Assembly: GCF_900112135.1 (NCBI RefSeq)
Contig: NZ_FOLC01000018.1
Location: 45,821 to 109,820, forward strand
From: Collimonas sp. OK412
GTDB taxonomy: Bacteria > Pseudomonadota > Gammaproteobacteria > Burkholderiales > Burkholderiaceae_D
Direction of reading: 5' to 3'
DNA: 64,000 bases
Shown piece after piece: positions 37,359 to 46,304 of the stretch. The notes beneath the pieces are model-generated. The model had not been told where the DNA came from and made no database searches. It saw only the letters and a program-made list of their open reading frames with translations. The first letter of the stretch is position 1. The number at the start of each line of letters is the position of its first letter. The position numbers were made by a program, and so were the translations under genes.

Positions 37359-39113
37359 ATGACCGCAGCTACCCAGCCTTACGCTTCCCCGCCCCCTACC
37401 GAATCCAGCGCGCAGGCCAAGCCAGCCATGCGCCTTATCCTCGCCCTGCTCAAACGCTCGCGCGGCGCCCTGGCGATCGCACTCACCGCCTGTGTGCTGA
37501 ACGGCATTGCCAGCGTGCTGCTGGTTGCGACCCTGAACCGCGCATTGTCCGAATCCGGCGCAGCCGACGGCTCGCTCGCCTTGCGCTTCGGATTGTGTGC
37601 AGTGATAGCGCTGGTTACCAGGGTCATTACCGGCGTGTTGTTCGCACGGCTGTCGCAAGACACCATGGCGCAGTTGCGCGAACACGTCGCCAAGCGCGTC
37701 GCCGCAGCCGAGCTGCGCGATGTCGAACGGATCGGCGCCGCCCCCGTGCAATCGGTGCTGACCGACGACGCCACTAACGTCTCGATGCTGTTCTTCGCCC
37801 TGCCCAACATCGTGATGCACGGCTCCATCGTCTTCGGCTGCCTCGGCTACCTGGCTTGGCTGTCATGGCCGGTATGCCTGCTGGCGCTGACCGCGATCGT
37901 GGTCGGCTCGATCGGCTACCACACCGGCGACAAGCGCGCCATCGCCTCGCTGGAAGCGGCCGGCCGTTCGCAAGACAAGCTGTTCGGCTATCTCGGCGCG
38001 CTGTTCACCGGCGCGAAAGAACTGAAACTGCACCAGGCGCGCGCACGCCAGTTCCTCGACGGCCAGCTCGGCGCGGCCATCGGCGAAGTGCGTGACCACC
38101 GCCGGCGCGCGTTCAGTTCATACGCCGTCGGCGTCGGCTGGATCGTGTTCCTGTTCTACGTGTTCCTCGGTGCAGCCGCATTCTGGCCGACGCTCGGCGT
38201 ACGCGCCGACGCAGCCGCCGCCTCCGGCTATATCGTTGTTTTCCTGTTCATGCTGCTGCCTCTCGACGGCCTTCTCAACAACGTGCCGACGCTGAACGCG
38301 GCGCGCGTCTCGCTGGACCGCATCGAAAAGGTAATGGAAGAATTCGGCAACCTGCGCACCGTGCCGCAGCTCGGCGAAAGCGCGTCGCATGAACCGTTCA
38401 AGACCCTGGTGCTGCGCGATGTCACCCACTCCTATTTCCATGAGCGCGACGAACGGATGTTCAGCGTCGGACCGATCAACCTGACCTTCAAGCCGGGCGA
38501 ACTGGTGTTCCTGGTTGGCGGCAACGGTAGCGGCAAGACCACCCTGGCGAAAGTGCTGACCGGACTGTACGAACCTGAAGACGGCGTGATCGAAGTCGAC
38601 GGCAAAGCAATCGGCTCGGCGGAACGCGCCGCCTATCGGGAGCGCTTCACCGCAGTCTTCAACGATTTCCACCTGTTCGACGCCCTGCTTGGCATCATCG
38701 ATCCAAACGATTCCTCGCGCGCGCAGGCTGACGCACGGGCAAATGCACTGGTCGCCAAGCTCGCGCTGGACCACAAGGTACAGGTAGTCAACGGCGCATT
38801 CTCGACCCGCGCGCTGTCCACCGGGCAGCGCAAACGGCTGGCGCTGGTGGTGGCCTACCTGGAGGACCGGCCGTTCTACCTGTTCGACGAATGGGCGGCG
38901 GACCAGGATCCGGCATTCAAAGCGGTGTTCTATGAGCAATTGCTGCCGGAACTATGCGCACGCGGCAAGACCGTGCTGGTGATTACCCACGACGACCGCT
39001 ATTTCCCGCTCGCCGATCGTGTATTGAAACTGGACAACGGCAGCATCATCAGCGAAACCTACGGCGCACCAGCCGCACTGCCGGTCATGGCTGCCAACGG
39101 CACCGAAGGCTGA
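37359..39113 (+). CDS. orbE: ABC exporter of siderophore peptide (PvdE/SyrD-like, fused TM-ATPase)
   Basis: A 584-residue half-transporter. Residues about 30-310 hold six hydrophobic segments; the C-terminal ATPase shows Walker A LVGGNGSGKTTLAK (~385), signature LSTGQRKRLALV and Walker B PFYLFDEWAADQDP, with a switch His in ITHDDRYF. The DEWAADQDP form is typical of the cyclic-peptide/siderophore exporter subfamily including PvdE. It likely moves the completed peptide across the inner membrane. It is the only siderophore gene read rightward, divergent from the NRPS genes. No good Shine-Dalgarno sequence precedes the ATG, an oddity given the strong promoter upstream. Confidence 0.9.
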   Translation: MTAATQPYASPPPTESSAQAKPAMRLILALLKRSRGALAIALTACVLNGIASVLLVATLNRALSESGAADGSLALRFGLCAVIALVTRVITGVLFARLSQDTMAQLREHVAKRVAAAELRDVERIGAAPVQSVLTDDATNVSMLFFALPNIVMHGSIVFGCLGYLAWLSWPVCLLALTAIVVGSIGYHTGDKRAIASLEAAGRSQDKLFGYLGALFTGAKELKLHQARARQFLDGQLGAAIGEVRDHRRRAFSSYAVGVGWIVFLFYVFLGAAAFWPTLGVRADAAAASGYIVVFLFMLLPLDGLLNNVPTLNAARVSLDRIEKVMEEFGNLRTVPQLGESASHEPFKTLVLRDVTHSYFHERDERMFSVGPINLTFKPGELVFLVGGNGSGKTTLAKVLTGLYEPEDGVIEVDGKAIGSAERAAYRERFTAVFNDFHLFDALLGIIDPNDSSRAQADARANALVAKLALDHKVQVVNGAFSTRALSTGQRKRLALVVAYLEDRPFYLFDEWAADQDPAFKAVFYEQLLPELCARGKTVLVITHDDRYFPLADRVLKLDNGSIISETYGAPAALPVMAANGTEG

Positions 39114-39119
39114 ACGACG

Positions 39120-39146
39120 CCCGTTCCCGCAAGACGCGGGGACGGG
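39120..39146. terminator. GC-rich hairpin between convergent exporter and binding-protein genes
   Basis: CCCGTTCCCGC (39120-39130) pairs with GCGGGGACGGG (39136-39146), with one T-G pair, around AAGAC. No long T run follows, so termination strength is uncertain, but its place between converging genes fits a terminator. Confidence 0.55.
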
Positions 39147-39185
39147 GTTCAATCCATCACGGGCAGTGAAACAGGAATATCATCG

Positions 39186-40187
39186 TCAACGCTTCGGCGG
39201 CGGCAGCGACAACAATTGTTCGGTCATGGTATCCGCCAGGCGCAGCGCCGACATCGGCCCGCCAAATACCCACAGGTTACGTTCGACCAGCGCCACCCGC
39301 CCTGCGCGCCGTGCCGGCACAAAGGGCCAGATCGGCGAATCGAGTTTCTGCTTGAGCGCTACCTCAGGGCCGGTCGAGCTGACGAACAATACCGCCATGC
39401 CCGGCTTCTTGAGCAAATCTTCAGAGGTGACGTAAGTAGTGCCCTCACGGGTCGGTGCGGCGTATCCCAGTTCAACGCCAAGCGCACGCGCCACGCCTCC
39501 CACCATGCTGTTGCCGGTGAAAGCCCAGTAACGGTCAGGCAATCCCAGTTCCTGCAGCCAGGCGACCTGCTCTCCGCTGCGGCCAGCCTGCGCGATGCGC
39601 TGCGCGTCACGCGCGAGGCCGGCATCGAGTCTGGCTTCGACGGCGCCGGCTTCATCTTCGCGCCCGGCAAGGCAAGCGATGGTGCGGAAGATCTTGCGCG
39701 CCCAATCGAGCTGGGTCAGCGACGTGCCGTTCTTTTCAAGGTCAGGGCTGTATTGGAACAATACGGTGGGAGCAATACGGTTCAGCGCCGCGAAAATCGA
39801 CGCATGGCGCAGCCCGACGCCGAGAATCAGGTCAGGCTTCAAGGCCGCGATTGCTTCAAAGCTGGGCTCCTGCCGCGTGCCGACGTCCGGCACGGCAGCC
39901 AGCCGCTCTTTGTCATAGTCAAACCATCCCGCATAATTCGCAGCGTCAGCCATGCCGACCGGCGTCACGCCTAGCGCCGCCAGGTCTTCCGCGAACATGT
40001 ATTCGAGCACCACAATGCGCCGCGGCCGCTGTGGAATCCCTGGCTGGAACTGCGACACCACGAGATTGCCGGAAAGCGGTTCGCAAGCCGGCTTTCCGCC
40101 GCCGGCGCTTGCGGCATCGGCATGGGATCCGCACAACGCCGCACAGGCTGCTGCTATCGCGCAAAGCCGCCGCGCACGGTTCTTCAA
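39186..40187 (-). CDS. orbB: Periplasmic ferric-siderophore-binding protein (FhuD-like)
   Basis: A 333-residue binding protein of the iron-siderophore ABC importer. I place the start at TTG 40187, which overlaps the stop of the reductase gene (TTGA) and has AGGA eight bases upstream; a longer frame would run through the reductase gene. This start gives an N-terminal signal peptide ([19 protein letters not shown], cleavage near SHADA). The mature part has [20 protein letters not shown], then [18 protein letters not shown], both typical of FecB/FhuD-type proteins. It would deliver the ferric siderophore to the fused permease encoded upstream. Confidence 0.85.
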   Translation of the reverse strand: MKNRARRLCAIAAACAALCGSHADAASAGGGKPACEPLSGNLVVSQFQPGIPQRPRRIVVLEYMFAEDLAALGVTPVGMADAANYAGWFDYDKERLAAVPDVGTRQEPSFEAIAALKPDLILGVGLRHASIFAALNRIAPTVLFQYSPDLEKNGTSLTQLDWARKIFRTIACLAGREDEAGAVEARLDAGLARDAQRIAQAGRSGEQVAWLQELGLPDRYWAFTGNSMVGGVARALGVELGYAAPTREGTTYVTSEDLLKKPGMAVLFVSSTGPEVALKQKLDSPIWPFVPARRAGRVALVERNLWVFGGPMSALRLADTMTEQLLSLPPPKR

Positions 40188-41008
40188 CGGATGGTTTCCT
40201 GCAGTGCAAGCGCTTCGTCGCGCATCGTCAACAGCAATGGACAGCTTGCGCACAGATTTGTCTCTCCCGGGATTTGATTGCGCATGCAGCAGACGCGGCG
40301 CGCGCGAAACGGATTCGGCAGCAAGGCCGACCGCGGCTGGATCTGGCGCACCGGCGAACGCAACGGATTGGGTTCGCCGGTGACCAGCATCGGCTGGAAC
40401 AGGCAGGCAACCTCCTCTGCCGCACCAGGCAGCGCCGCACACTGTTCTGCCAGATAATCAAGCAGGTTGCCGACATTGCCCCACAATACGCGCGGCGCGA
40501 TGCACGCCATGCCTGCCAGTGTTTCAATCACCGCCTGCAGGTGCTGGATCAGCGGCGCATGGCAGCGCGTGCAGTCGTTCTCGGGCGGCCGCAATGCGTC
40601 GGCAGCAAAATACAGCGCCGCCGGCATGCCCGAGCGCAGCACCAGCTGGGTGCGGGCCGGCGACATGTCCAGCGGACGGCGCAGCAACAGTGCGGCGATG
40701 CCGGCCGGCGCCGCCAGCAAGAAATAATATTTGCTCCACTGCGACAGCAGCGCCCGCGCGTGGATTTCGGCGTCGCCGCCATAGTGCGACACCATCGCAT
40801 CGAGCAGTTCCGCGCGATAGGCGCCAAGCTCGGTCAGCGGTATGCAGACGGATTCAGCGGCATCGTCTTCCCTGTCAGGGACTGCCTGGTTCTGATCCGG
40901 CGTTCCAAGCCATACCTGCCCAAGATAGGAGGCCATCGATGTGGGCGCAAGGCCGGCAAGGCAATGTGCCGGCGTGCCCGCCGCGGGAGCCCGCTGCAAG
41001 ATGTCCAT
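40184..41008 (-). CDS. orbF: FhuF-like [2Fe-2S] ferric-siderophore reductase
   Basis: A 274-residue protein resembling FhuF, a cytoplasmic-side reductase that frees iron from hydroxamate siderophores. The C-terminal cluster motif is [17 protein letters not shown] followed by ASC, that is CC-x11-C-x2-C; E. coli FhuF has CC-x10-C-x2-C as I recall it, so the loop here seems one residue longer. The ATG overlaps the permease stop (TGATG) and the stop overlaps the binding-protein start, so the three genes are tightly coupled. An additional CTRCH occurs mid-protein. Confidence 0.82.
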   Translation of the reverse strand: MDILQRAPAAGTPAHCLAGLAPTSMASYLGQVWLGTPDQNQAVPDREDDAAESVCIPLTELGAYRAELLDAMVSHYGGDAEIHARALLSQWSKYYFLLAAPAGIAALLLRRPLDMSPARTQLVLRSGMPAALYFAADALRPPENDCTRCHAPLIQHLQAVIETLAGMACIAPRVLWGNVGNLLDYLAEQCAALPGAAEEVACLFQPMLVTGEPNPLRSPVRQIQPRSALLPNPFRARRVCCMRNQIPGETNLCASCPLLLTMRDEALALQETIR

Positions 41009-43104
41009 CAGCGGCCGCCTCGTTTCTCGCGCCGGGCCTGGGCAATCAGCAGGATGAGCAGGTATGGCGCACCGATCATTGCAGTCAGCACGCCGGCCGG
41101 AATCTCCCGCGGGGCAAGCAGCGTACGGGCTGCGACATCTGCCAGGACCAGCAGCAGCGCGCCGCAGGCAGCAGCCAGCCAGAGCCGGGTGCGGTGCGTG
41201 CGGGCGCCCAGCATTGCCGCCAGGTGCGGCGCCATCAGGCCGATGAAACTGACCGGCCCGACAGCGGCGACCGCAGCACAGGCGGCAAGCGTCGCCACGG
41301 TCAGCACCAGCGGCCGCAATACGGCAATCGGCAAGCCAAGGGCCGCCGCCTGGTCGTCGCCCAGCGCCAACAGGTCAAGCGGCTTGGCCAACAGCGCCAG
41401 CACCGGCAACGCCAGCAGGCACCAAGGCAGCAGCGTTGCCACCTCGCCCCAGCTGCGGCCGTAGGTGCCGCCCACCAGCCAGACCACAAAACGCGCCGGC
41501 TGCACGCTTTGCTGCGTGATCAGCCATTGCGACAACGTGGTCCACAGGGTGCCGAGGACCAGCCCGGTCAGCGCCACCGCCATCGGCGCATAACGATGGC
41601 GGCGATTGAGCAGCAGCGTCAGCAACAACGTGGCGGCGCCGCCCGCGAGCGCGGCAGCGGCAAGTGTCGAATGGGCTGCGAACGGCCACAAGATCAGTGC
41701 AATGAAGGTGGCCAGTCCGGCGCCCTGGGTGACACCCAGCACTTCCGGGCCGGCCAGCGGATTGCGCACGATGCTCTGCATCAGCACCCCGCTCGCCGCC
41801 AGCAGCGCTCCGGCCAGCAGCGCGCATAACAGGCGCGGCAGGCGCAGGTCGAGCAGCATCCGGGTTACTTCGTCGCGCCCTTCCAGCGCAGCGATCCAGC
41901 CGGCCGGGCTGATCGACTGCGCACCCAGCGAGGCGCCGGCAAACAGCAGCGCGCAGCCGGCCAGCAGCAGTCCCGCCGCGACCAAGGGCCACGGCAGCGC
42001 CGTCAGCGCACGCACGGCGCGGGTTCCGGCGCCAGACGCCGGCCGCTCCTGACCCGCTCCGGCTGCGCCCGGCCAGGCGATTCCGCTGCGGATCATGGCC
42101 AGCATCAGCGGCGTGCCGACCAGCGCGATCGCCACCCCGGTCGACAACGTGGCGTCAAGGTCCAGCGCCAGCACGGCGCTGTCGGTGACCAGCACCAGCG
42201 CACCGCCCACCAATGCCGACAGAGGCACCAGGGCGCCCAGCTTGGATGCTTTTGCGCTACGCACCTGGCGCAGCAGGTTGGGCGCGATCAGGCCGACATA
42301 CGACAACGGCCCGGCAATGCTCACCGCAACGCTGGCAAAACCTACCGCCACCACCATGGCCGCGATCCGCGTCGCATCGACCCGGACGCCGACGGCGGCG
42401 GCGGCGTCATCGCCCAGCACGAACGGATTGAGCGGACGGATCACGAACGGCAAGGCAACCAGCGGCAGCACCAGCCAGGCCATGGCGAGCTGGAGGCCGG
42501 CGGCGCCGGGTTGATAGAGGCTGCCGCTAGCCCACAATGCGGCGCCGGCGATGTTTTGCTCGAAAAACGCCAGCACCAGGGTCGCAATTGCCGAAAACAG
42601 CAGCATGCAGACACTGCCTGCCAGCACCAGCCGCAGCGGCGTGGCGCGCCAGCCGGCGGCCGCCAGCACGCAGGCCGCGGCGGCCAGGCCGCAGCCGAAC
42701 AGCAGCGGCACCGAAGCGGCGCCGGCAAGCGCGGGAACGATCATCGCCGCCAGCAAGCCGAGCTGGGCGCCGCTGGTGATGCCGAGCAGGTCGGGTGAAG
42801 CTAGCGGATTGCGCGTGAGCGCCTGGAACAATGCTCCGGCCACGCCGAGACAACCTCCGGCGACAAGCGCCGCCGCGACCCGCGGCGCGCTCAAGTCGAA
42901 CAGCAGGATGCGGCTGAGCGTGGCAGCATCGCCGCCTTGCGCGGACGCCGCCAGCCACAACTGCACGCCGGGCGCCAGGCGCGCGGCTGCTGCGGCGGCG
43001 ATCAGCAGCAAGAGCGCCGCGCCGATCAGCCACGCCCTGCTTTTCATCGGCGCGTGGCGGCTTGCCAGTGCCGGCGCAGGTTTGCCTGCTGCCAACGCGG
43101 TCAT
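41008..43104 (-). CDS. orbD: Fused FecCD-type ferric-siderophore permease (FhuB-like)
   Basis: A 698-residue permease made of two tandem FecCD halves (about 20-350 and 370-698), the FhuB arrangement in which one chain replaces a permease dimer. Each half carries a GPxxFIGLxAPH-type loop: GPLSYVGLIAPNLLRQV in the first and GPVSFIGLMAPHLAAML in the second. NPLASPDLLGITSGAQ and NPLAGPEVLGVTQGAG are the matching internal repeats. ATG 43104 overlaps the ATPase stop (ATGA); the in-frame extension up to 43179 is within the ATPase gene and rejected. It imports the ferric siderophore with the ATPase and binding protein. Confidence 0.9.
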   Translation of the reverse strand: MTALAAGKPAPALASRHAPMKSRAWLIGAALLLLIAAAAAARLAPGVQLWLAASAQGGDAATLSRILLFDLSAPRVAAALVAGGCLGVAGALFQALTRNPLASPDLLGITSGAQLGLLAAMIVPALAGAASVPLLFGCGLAAAACVLAAAGWRATPLRLVLAGSVCMLLFSAIATLVLAFFEQNIAGAALWASGSLYQPGAAGLQLAMAWLVLPLVALPFVIRPLNPFVLGDDAAAAVGVRVDATRIAAMVVAVGFASVAVSIAGPLSYVGLIAPNLLRQVRSAKASKLGALVPLSALVGGALVLVTDSAVLALDLDATLSTGVAIALVGTPLMLAMIRSGIAWPGAAGAGQERPASGAGTRAVRALTALPWPLVAAGLLLAGCALLFAGASLGAQSISPAGWIAALEGRDEVTRMLLDLRLPRLLCALLAGALLAASGVLMQSIVRNPLAGPEVLGVTQGAGLATFIALILWPFAAHSTLAAAALAGGAATLLLTLLLNRRHRYAPMAVALTGLVLGTLWTTLSQWLITQQSVQPARFVVWLVGGTYGRSWGEVATLLPWCLLALPVLALLAKPLDLLALGDDQAAALGLPIAVLRPLVLTVATLAACAAVAAVGPVSFIGLMAPHLAAMLGARTHRTRLWLAAACGALLLVLADVAARTLLAPREIPAGVLTAMIGAPYLLILLIAQARREKRGGR

Positions 43105-43949
43105 GCCGCCAGGTCCTTGCCGGCGCCGCCTTCGCGCAGCGATGCCGGTTGGGACGAATCGCCATAAGCCGGCACGCACATGGGCGCGCCCGTCAGCGGA
43201 TGAGCGATCTTCAGCATGGCCACATCGAATGTTTCGTGCAGATAATGTGGCGCCAGCATGGCGTCGGGCGAACCATGTGCAATGATCTTCCCAGCCCGCA
43301 TCAGCACGATTTCGTCGCTGAATGCGGCTGCCTGGTTCAAGTCGTGCAGCACCCAGACGATCGTCAGTCCATGCTCCTGGTTCAGGCGGCGCAGCTCGTG
43401 CAGGATTTCCAGCTGATGGTGTATGTCGAGATAGGTGGTCGGCTCATCAAGCAAGACGATGGGCGCCTGCTGGGCCAGCGCCATGGCAATCCACGCGCGC
43501 TGCCGTTCGCCGCCCGACAACGCGGCAACATCGCGCTCCGCGTAGCCGGCAAGCCCGCTGGCCGCCAGCGCCTGGTCGATGGCGGTGTGATCGGCGCGCG
43601 TCAAGCCGCGCAGCCAGCCGCCGTAGGCATAGCGGCCATAGGCCACCAGCTCGCGCACTGTCAATCCGGCGGGAATCTGGTTGAATTGCGCCAGCATGGT
43701 CAGCGCCCGGGCCAGCTCGCGCCGGCGGTAAGATGCCAGCGGTGCGCCATTCACTTCCACTTCCCCTGAACGGATCGGCAGCAGCCCTGCCAGGGTCCGC
43801 AGCAGCGTGCTCTTGCCGCAGCCGTTCGGCCCGCACAAGGCGGTTACCTTGCCGGCCTTGACCGACAGGTCGAGACCGTCGAGCACCACCTGTTCACGAT
43901 AGCCAACCTTCAACCCGCGCGCCACCAGCGCCGCTCCAACCGTTTTCAC
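43101..43949 (-). CDS. orbC: ABC ATPase of the ferric-siderophore importer (FhuC/FecE-like)
   Basis: A 282-residue ATP-binding subunit. Walker A is ALCGPNGCGKSTLLRTLAG (~40), the signature is ALSGGERQRAWIAMALAQ, Walker B is IVLLDEPTTYLDI with the FecE/FhuC-type TTYLD continuation, and the switch His lies in VWVLHDLNQAAAF. It starts with GTG at 43949, overlapping the dioxygenase stop by four bases, and its own stop overlaps the permease start. It powers uptake through the fused permease. Confidence 0.92.
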   Translation of the reverse strand: MKTVGAALVARGLKVGYREQVVLDGLDLSVKAGKVTALCGPNGCGKSTLLRTLAGLLPIRSGEVEVNGAPLASYRRRELARALTMLAQFNQIPAGLTVRELVAYGRYAYGGWLRGLTRADHTAIDQALAASGLAGYAERDVAALSGGERQRAWIAMALAQQAPIVLLDEPTTYLDIHHQLEILHELRRLNQEHGLTIVWVLHDLNQAAAFSDEIVLMRAGKIIAHGSPDAMLAPHYLHETFDVAMLKIAHPLTGAPMCVPAYGDSSQPASLREGGAGKDLAA

Positions 43950-44971
43950 CAGAACGCCGCCTTCCGCTCGCCGGTTTTCGGTTCGCTATAGCTTTGCGCC
44001 ATCGCCACCACCACCTTGCGCGCCCCCTGGAACGGGTCGCGCGCATGCGCGGTCAGCATGTTATCGAGCATCAGCACATCGCCGGACAACCATGGGAAGA
44101 CTATCCGCTGCTGGTCCAGCACGCTGCGGATTTCAGCCAGCGCCTCGGCTTCAATCGGCTCGCCATCGCCGTAATAAACGTTGCGCGGCACGTTTTCCAG
44201 GCCGACGGCATCGACCAGCGCTTCCTGCATTTCCTCATCCAGCGCAGACAGGTGAAACAGGTTGAGCTGGTTGAACCAGACCATGTCGCCCGTGCGCGGA
44301 TGGCTGGCGACCGCCTGGCAGCGTTCGCGGGTGCGCAGCAGCAGTTCGCCGTCGTCGCCGTCGCGCCATGTGCAATCGATGCCGCGCGCGGCGCAAATGC
44401 GCTCGACCACGCGCGGATCGTCCGCGCCGAAGGTCTGCTGCCACGGCAGGTCAAGTCCTTGGCCGAAATTGCGCACGTAAAGCAGTTCGCGCCGGGTGAA
44501 ACGGGCAACCAGCGCCGGATCGAGCGCGCGGTAGATGGCGCGGCTGTCGGCAATCGGCGTCGCGCCGCCCGATGCCGCGGCAAGCACGCAATGGAACCAG
44601 ATGCGCAGCGGCCATTCGCGCGTATACGACTGTTCGTTATGCAGCGGGATCGAGCGGTGCGGCGGATATTCGGTCGACGTGTACACCGCGCCTTCGACCT
44701 GGCTGCGTGGCGTCGACGCGAATTCGTAGCCGATCAGCGGGTGGCCGAACGAACCGGCAAAACCCTGGAATGACTCGATCGACGGCACCCGGAAGCCGGT
44801 GAACAGCAGGCCGCCGGCCTGTTCCAGGGTATCGTCGGCAATGGCGCGCAATAGCGGCATCGCCTCTTCCAGGGAGATATCGGCGCCGTCTTTCGGCGCC
44901 ACAACGGTAGGCAGGCCCGGCGCGATACGCAGGTCATCGAGCGCGGGCTGCGGCATGGAAAGTGGTGTCAT
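43946..44971 (-). CDS. orbG: TauD/SyrP-like Fe(II)/2-oxoglutarate dioxygenase, likely aspartate beta-hydroxylase
   Basis: A 341-residue non-heme iron oxygenase. The iron-binding region shows the first ligands in SIPLHNEQSYTREWPLRIW (His-x-Glu) and the distal His in MLDNMLTAHARDPFQGARK, whose following Arg would bind 2-oxoglutarate. In the same position of ornibactin loci the homologue is thought to beta-hydroxylate aspartate, which supplies the third bidentate iron ligand. The Asp pocket predicted for NRPS module 2 agrees. AGAGGA precedes ATG 44971. Whether it acts on free or carrier-bound Asp cannot be told. Confidence 0.85.
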   Translation of the reverse strand: MTPLSMPQPALDDLRIAPGLPTVVAPKDGADISLEEAMPLLRAIADDTLEQAGGLLFTGFRVPSIESFQGFAGSFGHPLIGYEFASTPRSQVEGAVYTSTEYPPHRSIPLHNEQSYTREWPLRIWFHCVLAAASGGATPIADSRAIYRALDPALVARFTRRELLYVRNFGQGLDLPWQQTFGADDPRVVERICAARGIDCTWRDGDDGELLLRTRERCQAVASHPRTGDMVWFNQLNLFHLSALDEEMQEALVDAVGLENVPRNVYYGDGEPIEAEALAEIRSVLDQQRIVFPWLSGDVLMLDNMLTAHARDPFQGARKVVVAMAQSYSEPKTGERKAAFW

Positions 44972-45034
44972 GCGAAATCCTCTTGCAGGAACAGCGCGCC
45001 AGGAACATCGCCCAGGCGCGCCGGATTACCTGAA

Positions 45035-45292
45035 TTACGATAGGTGCGCCTTCGACGCGGCGCCATCCATATGGCGGCGCAAACTGGCCGGGCGCATGTC
45101 GGTCCAGGCTGACTCGATATGCGCGAGGCATTCGGCCTTGGGGCCGCTCACGCCGACTTCGCGCCAGCCAGCCGGCACGGCGCGGAAGGTCGGCCAGATC
45201 GAGTACTGTTCTTCGTCGTTGATGACAACCGTATAGATAACGTCGTCTGTCTCTGCGGCGGCAGCGCCAGGGGAATTCAATGTCTGTGTCAT
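45035..45292 (-). CDS. orbH: MbtH-like NRPS chaperone
   Basis: An 85-residue MbtH-family protein that binds NRPS adenylation domains and supports their folding or activity. The signature is [18 protein letters not shown], followed by the conserved W in [13 protein letters not shown] 45292 has GAGG seven bases upstream; the ORF could open at 45316 but without a ribosome site. A slightly long alanine-rich N-terminus precedes the domain. It is the first gene downstream of the sigma-dependent promoter at 45376-45400. Confidence 0.92.
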   Translation of the reverse strand: MTQTLNSPGAAAAETDDVIYTVVINDEEQYSIWPTFRAVPAGWREVGVSGPKAECLAHIESAWTDMRPASLRRHMDGAASKAHLS

Positions 45293-45363
45293 GTTCAAGC
45301 CTCGTTCAAAATGCATTCAGGAAACGGTGGCGGATGGCGCTCGGTGCACCCAAATGCCGCCCC

Positions 45364-46020
45364 CTACTTTATGAAGACGATTGGCGCCCGCGATTTTTTA
45401 CCATCGCGGGCGGCGTTGGCATGGAACATCGGCAAAGCAGCGCCGCGATCGCATGCTTCCAGGCAGGCGCTGCAGTGCTTCTCGACATCCCGCACCATGA
45501 AATGCACCAGCGTCTGCGAGACATTGAGCGCACGCGCGGTGCTCTGCAGCGTTTCTTCGCGCATGCGCACCATCTCGAACGCCGCGCGGCTGCGCGCCGG
45601 CAGCTGAGCCAGCGCGTCATACACGTGGCGCAGGGTGTCGCGCACAACCAGCGCCGCTTCCGGCGACGGCTCCTGCGACGGCATGTTGAGGCCGCTGTCT
45701 TCATCGGCGTGGTAGATGTTTTCGAGATTCTGGCGCCGGCAAGCGTCGATCGAGGCATTGCGCACCATCCGCATCACATAGGCAATCGGCTGGCGTATGG
45801 CGTCCTGGCCGGGAAGATCGACCAGTTTGAGGAAAACATCGTGGACTACGTCTTCCGCACGGCTGGTGCAGCCGACGAAACCGCGCGCCACGTTGACGTA
45901 CAGCGGACGGTTCGCGATCAGTATGTCGAGCAATGGGCCGGCGGGAGAGGACGCGCTGGAACTGAAGATCGATAACGATGCCGCTGCCGAAGACTTCGCC
46001 CTTCCAAGCATTTGCGCCAT
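45364..46020 (-). CDS. orbS: ECF sigma factor of the iron-starvation type (OrbS/PvdS-like) with cysteine tail
   Basis: A 218-residue ECF sigma factor. Region 2 covers about residues 38-100 (AEDVVHDVFLKLVDLP, IAYVMRMVRNASIDACRR) and region 4 about 125-180 (LPARSRAAFEMVRM, LNVSQTLVHFMVRDVEKH). The C-terminal tail carries Cys183, Cys186 and Cys190 in CSACLEACDRG, close to region 4; OrbS of Burkholderia is known to use C-terminal cysteines as an on-board iron sensor, so the same may hold here. No anti-sigma gene adjoins. GGAG lies seven bases before ATG 46020. Its target promoters are visible at three places in the window, one of them inside its own 3' end. Confidence 0.9.
   Translation of the reverse strand: MAQMLGRAKSSAAASLSIFSSSASSPAGPLLDILIANRPLYVNVARGFVGCTSRAEDVVHDVFLKLVDLPGQDAIRQPIAYVMRMVRNASIDACRRQNLENIYHADEDSGLNMPSQEPSPEAALVVRDTLRHVYDALAQLPARSRAAFEMVRMREETLQSTARALNVSQTLVHFMVRDVEKHCSACLEACDRGAALPMFHANAARDGKKSRAPIVFIK
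45376..45400 (-). promoter_or_regulatory. Iron-starvation sigma factor promoter embedded in the sigma gene, driving orbH onward
   Basis: On the minus strand TAAAA (45400-45396), 16 bases, CGTC (45379-45376). The element lies in the last codons of the sigma gene (the part encoding KKSRAPIVF), about 85 bp before the MbtH-like start, and has the same spacing as the two divergent promoters near 37.2 kb. Confidence 0.78.
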
Positions 46021-46050
46021 GAATTCACTCCGCTCTGATAAGATGGCTCT

Positions 46051-46088
46051 AAAGTATCATAAACACGAATCATTCTCAATATCATTTG
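46051..46088 (-). promoter_or_regulatory. Sigma-70-like promoter overlapped by a Fur-box-like sequence, upstream of the sigma gene
   Basis: On the minus strand TTGAGA (46079-46074), a 17-base spacer and TACTTT (46056-46051) form a plausible -35/-10 pair. The plus-strand segment 46068-46088 (AATCATTCTCAATATCATTTG) resembles a Fur box and covers the -35. Fur with iron would block sigma-factor synthesis and hence the whole locus. Confidence 0.6.
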
Positions 46089-46304
46089 CGATTACCCTTA
46101 TGACTTTCATGGCTTTGCCTGGCTGGAAGGAATCGGATCGAGAGTGGGAACAATGGGCGTGAGCAGCCCCCCCGGCTCCGGTTAATGGGCCGGGCATGGG
46201 TCTGTTCAGGAAGAAAAGGTATTGGAAAACGGACGGTAGCGCGGACTGTCCGCTATTGGAAACAATTGCCGAAGGTTAGCTGCCAAGCATCCCAGCGGCC
46301 AGGC

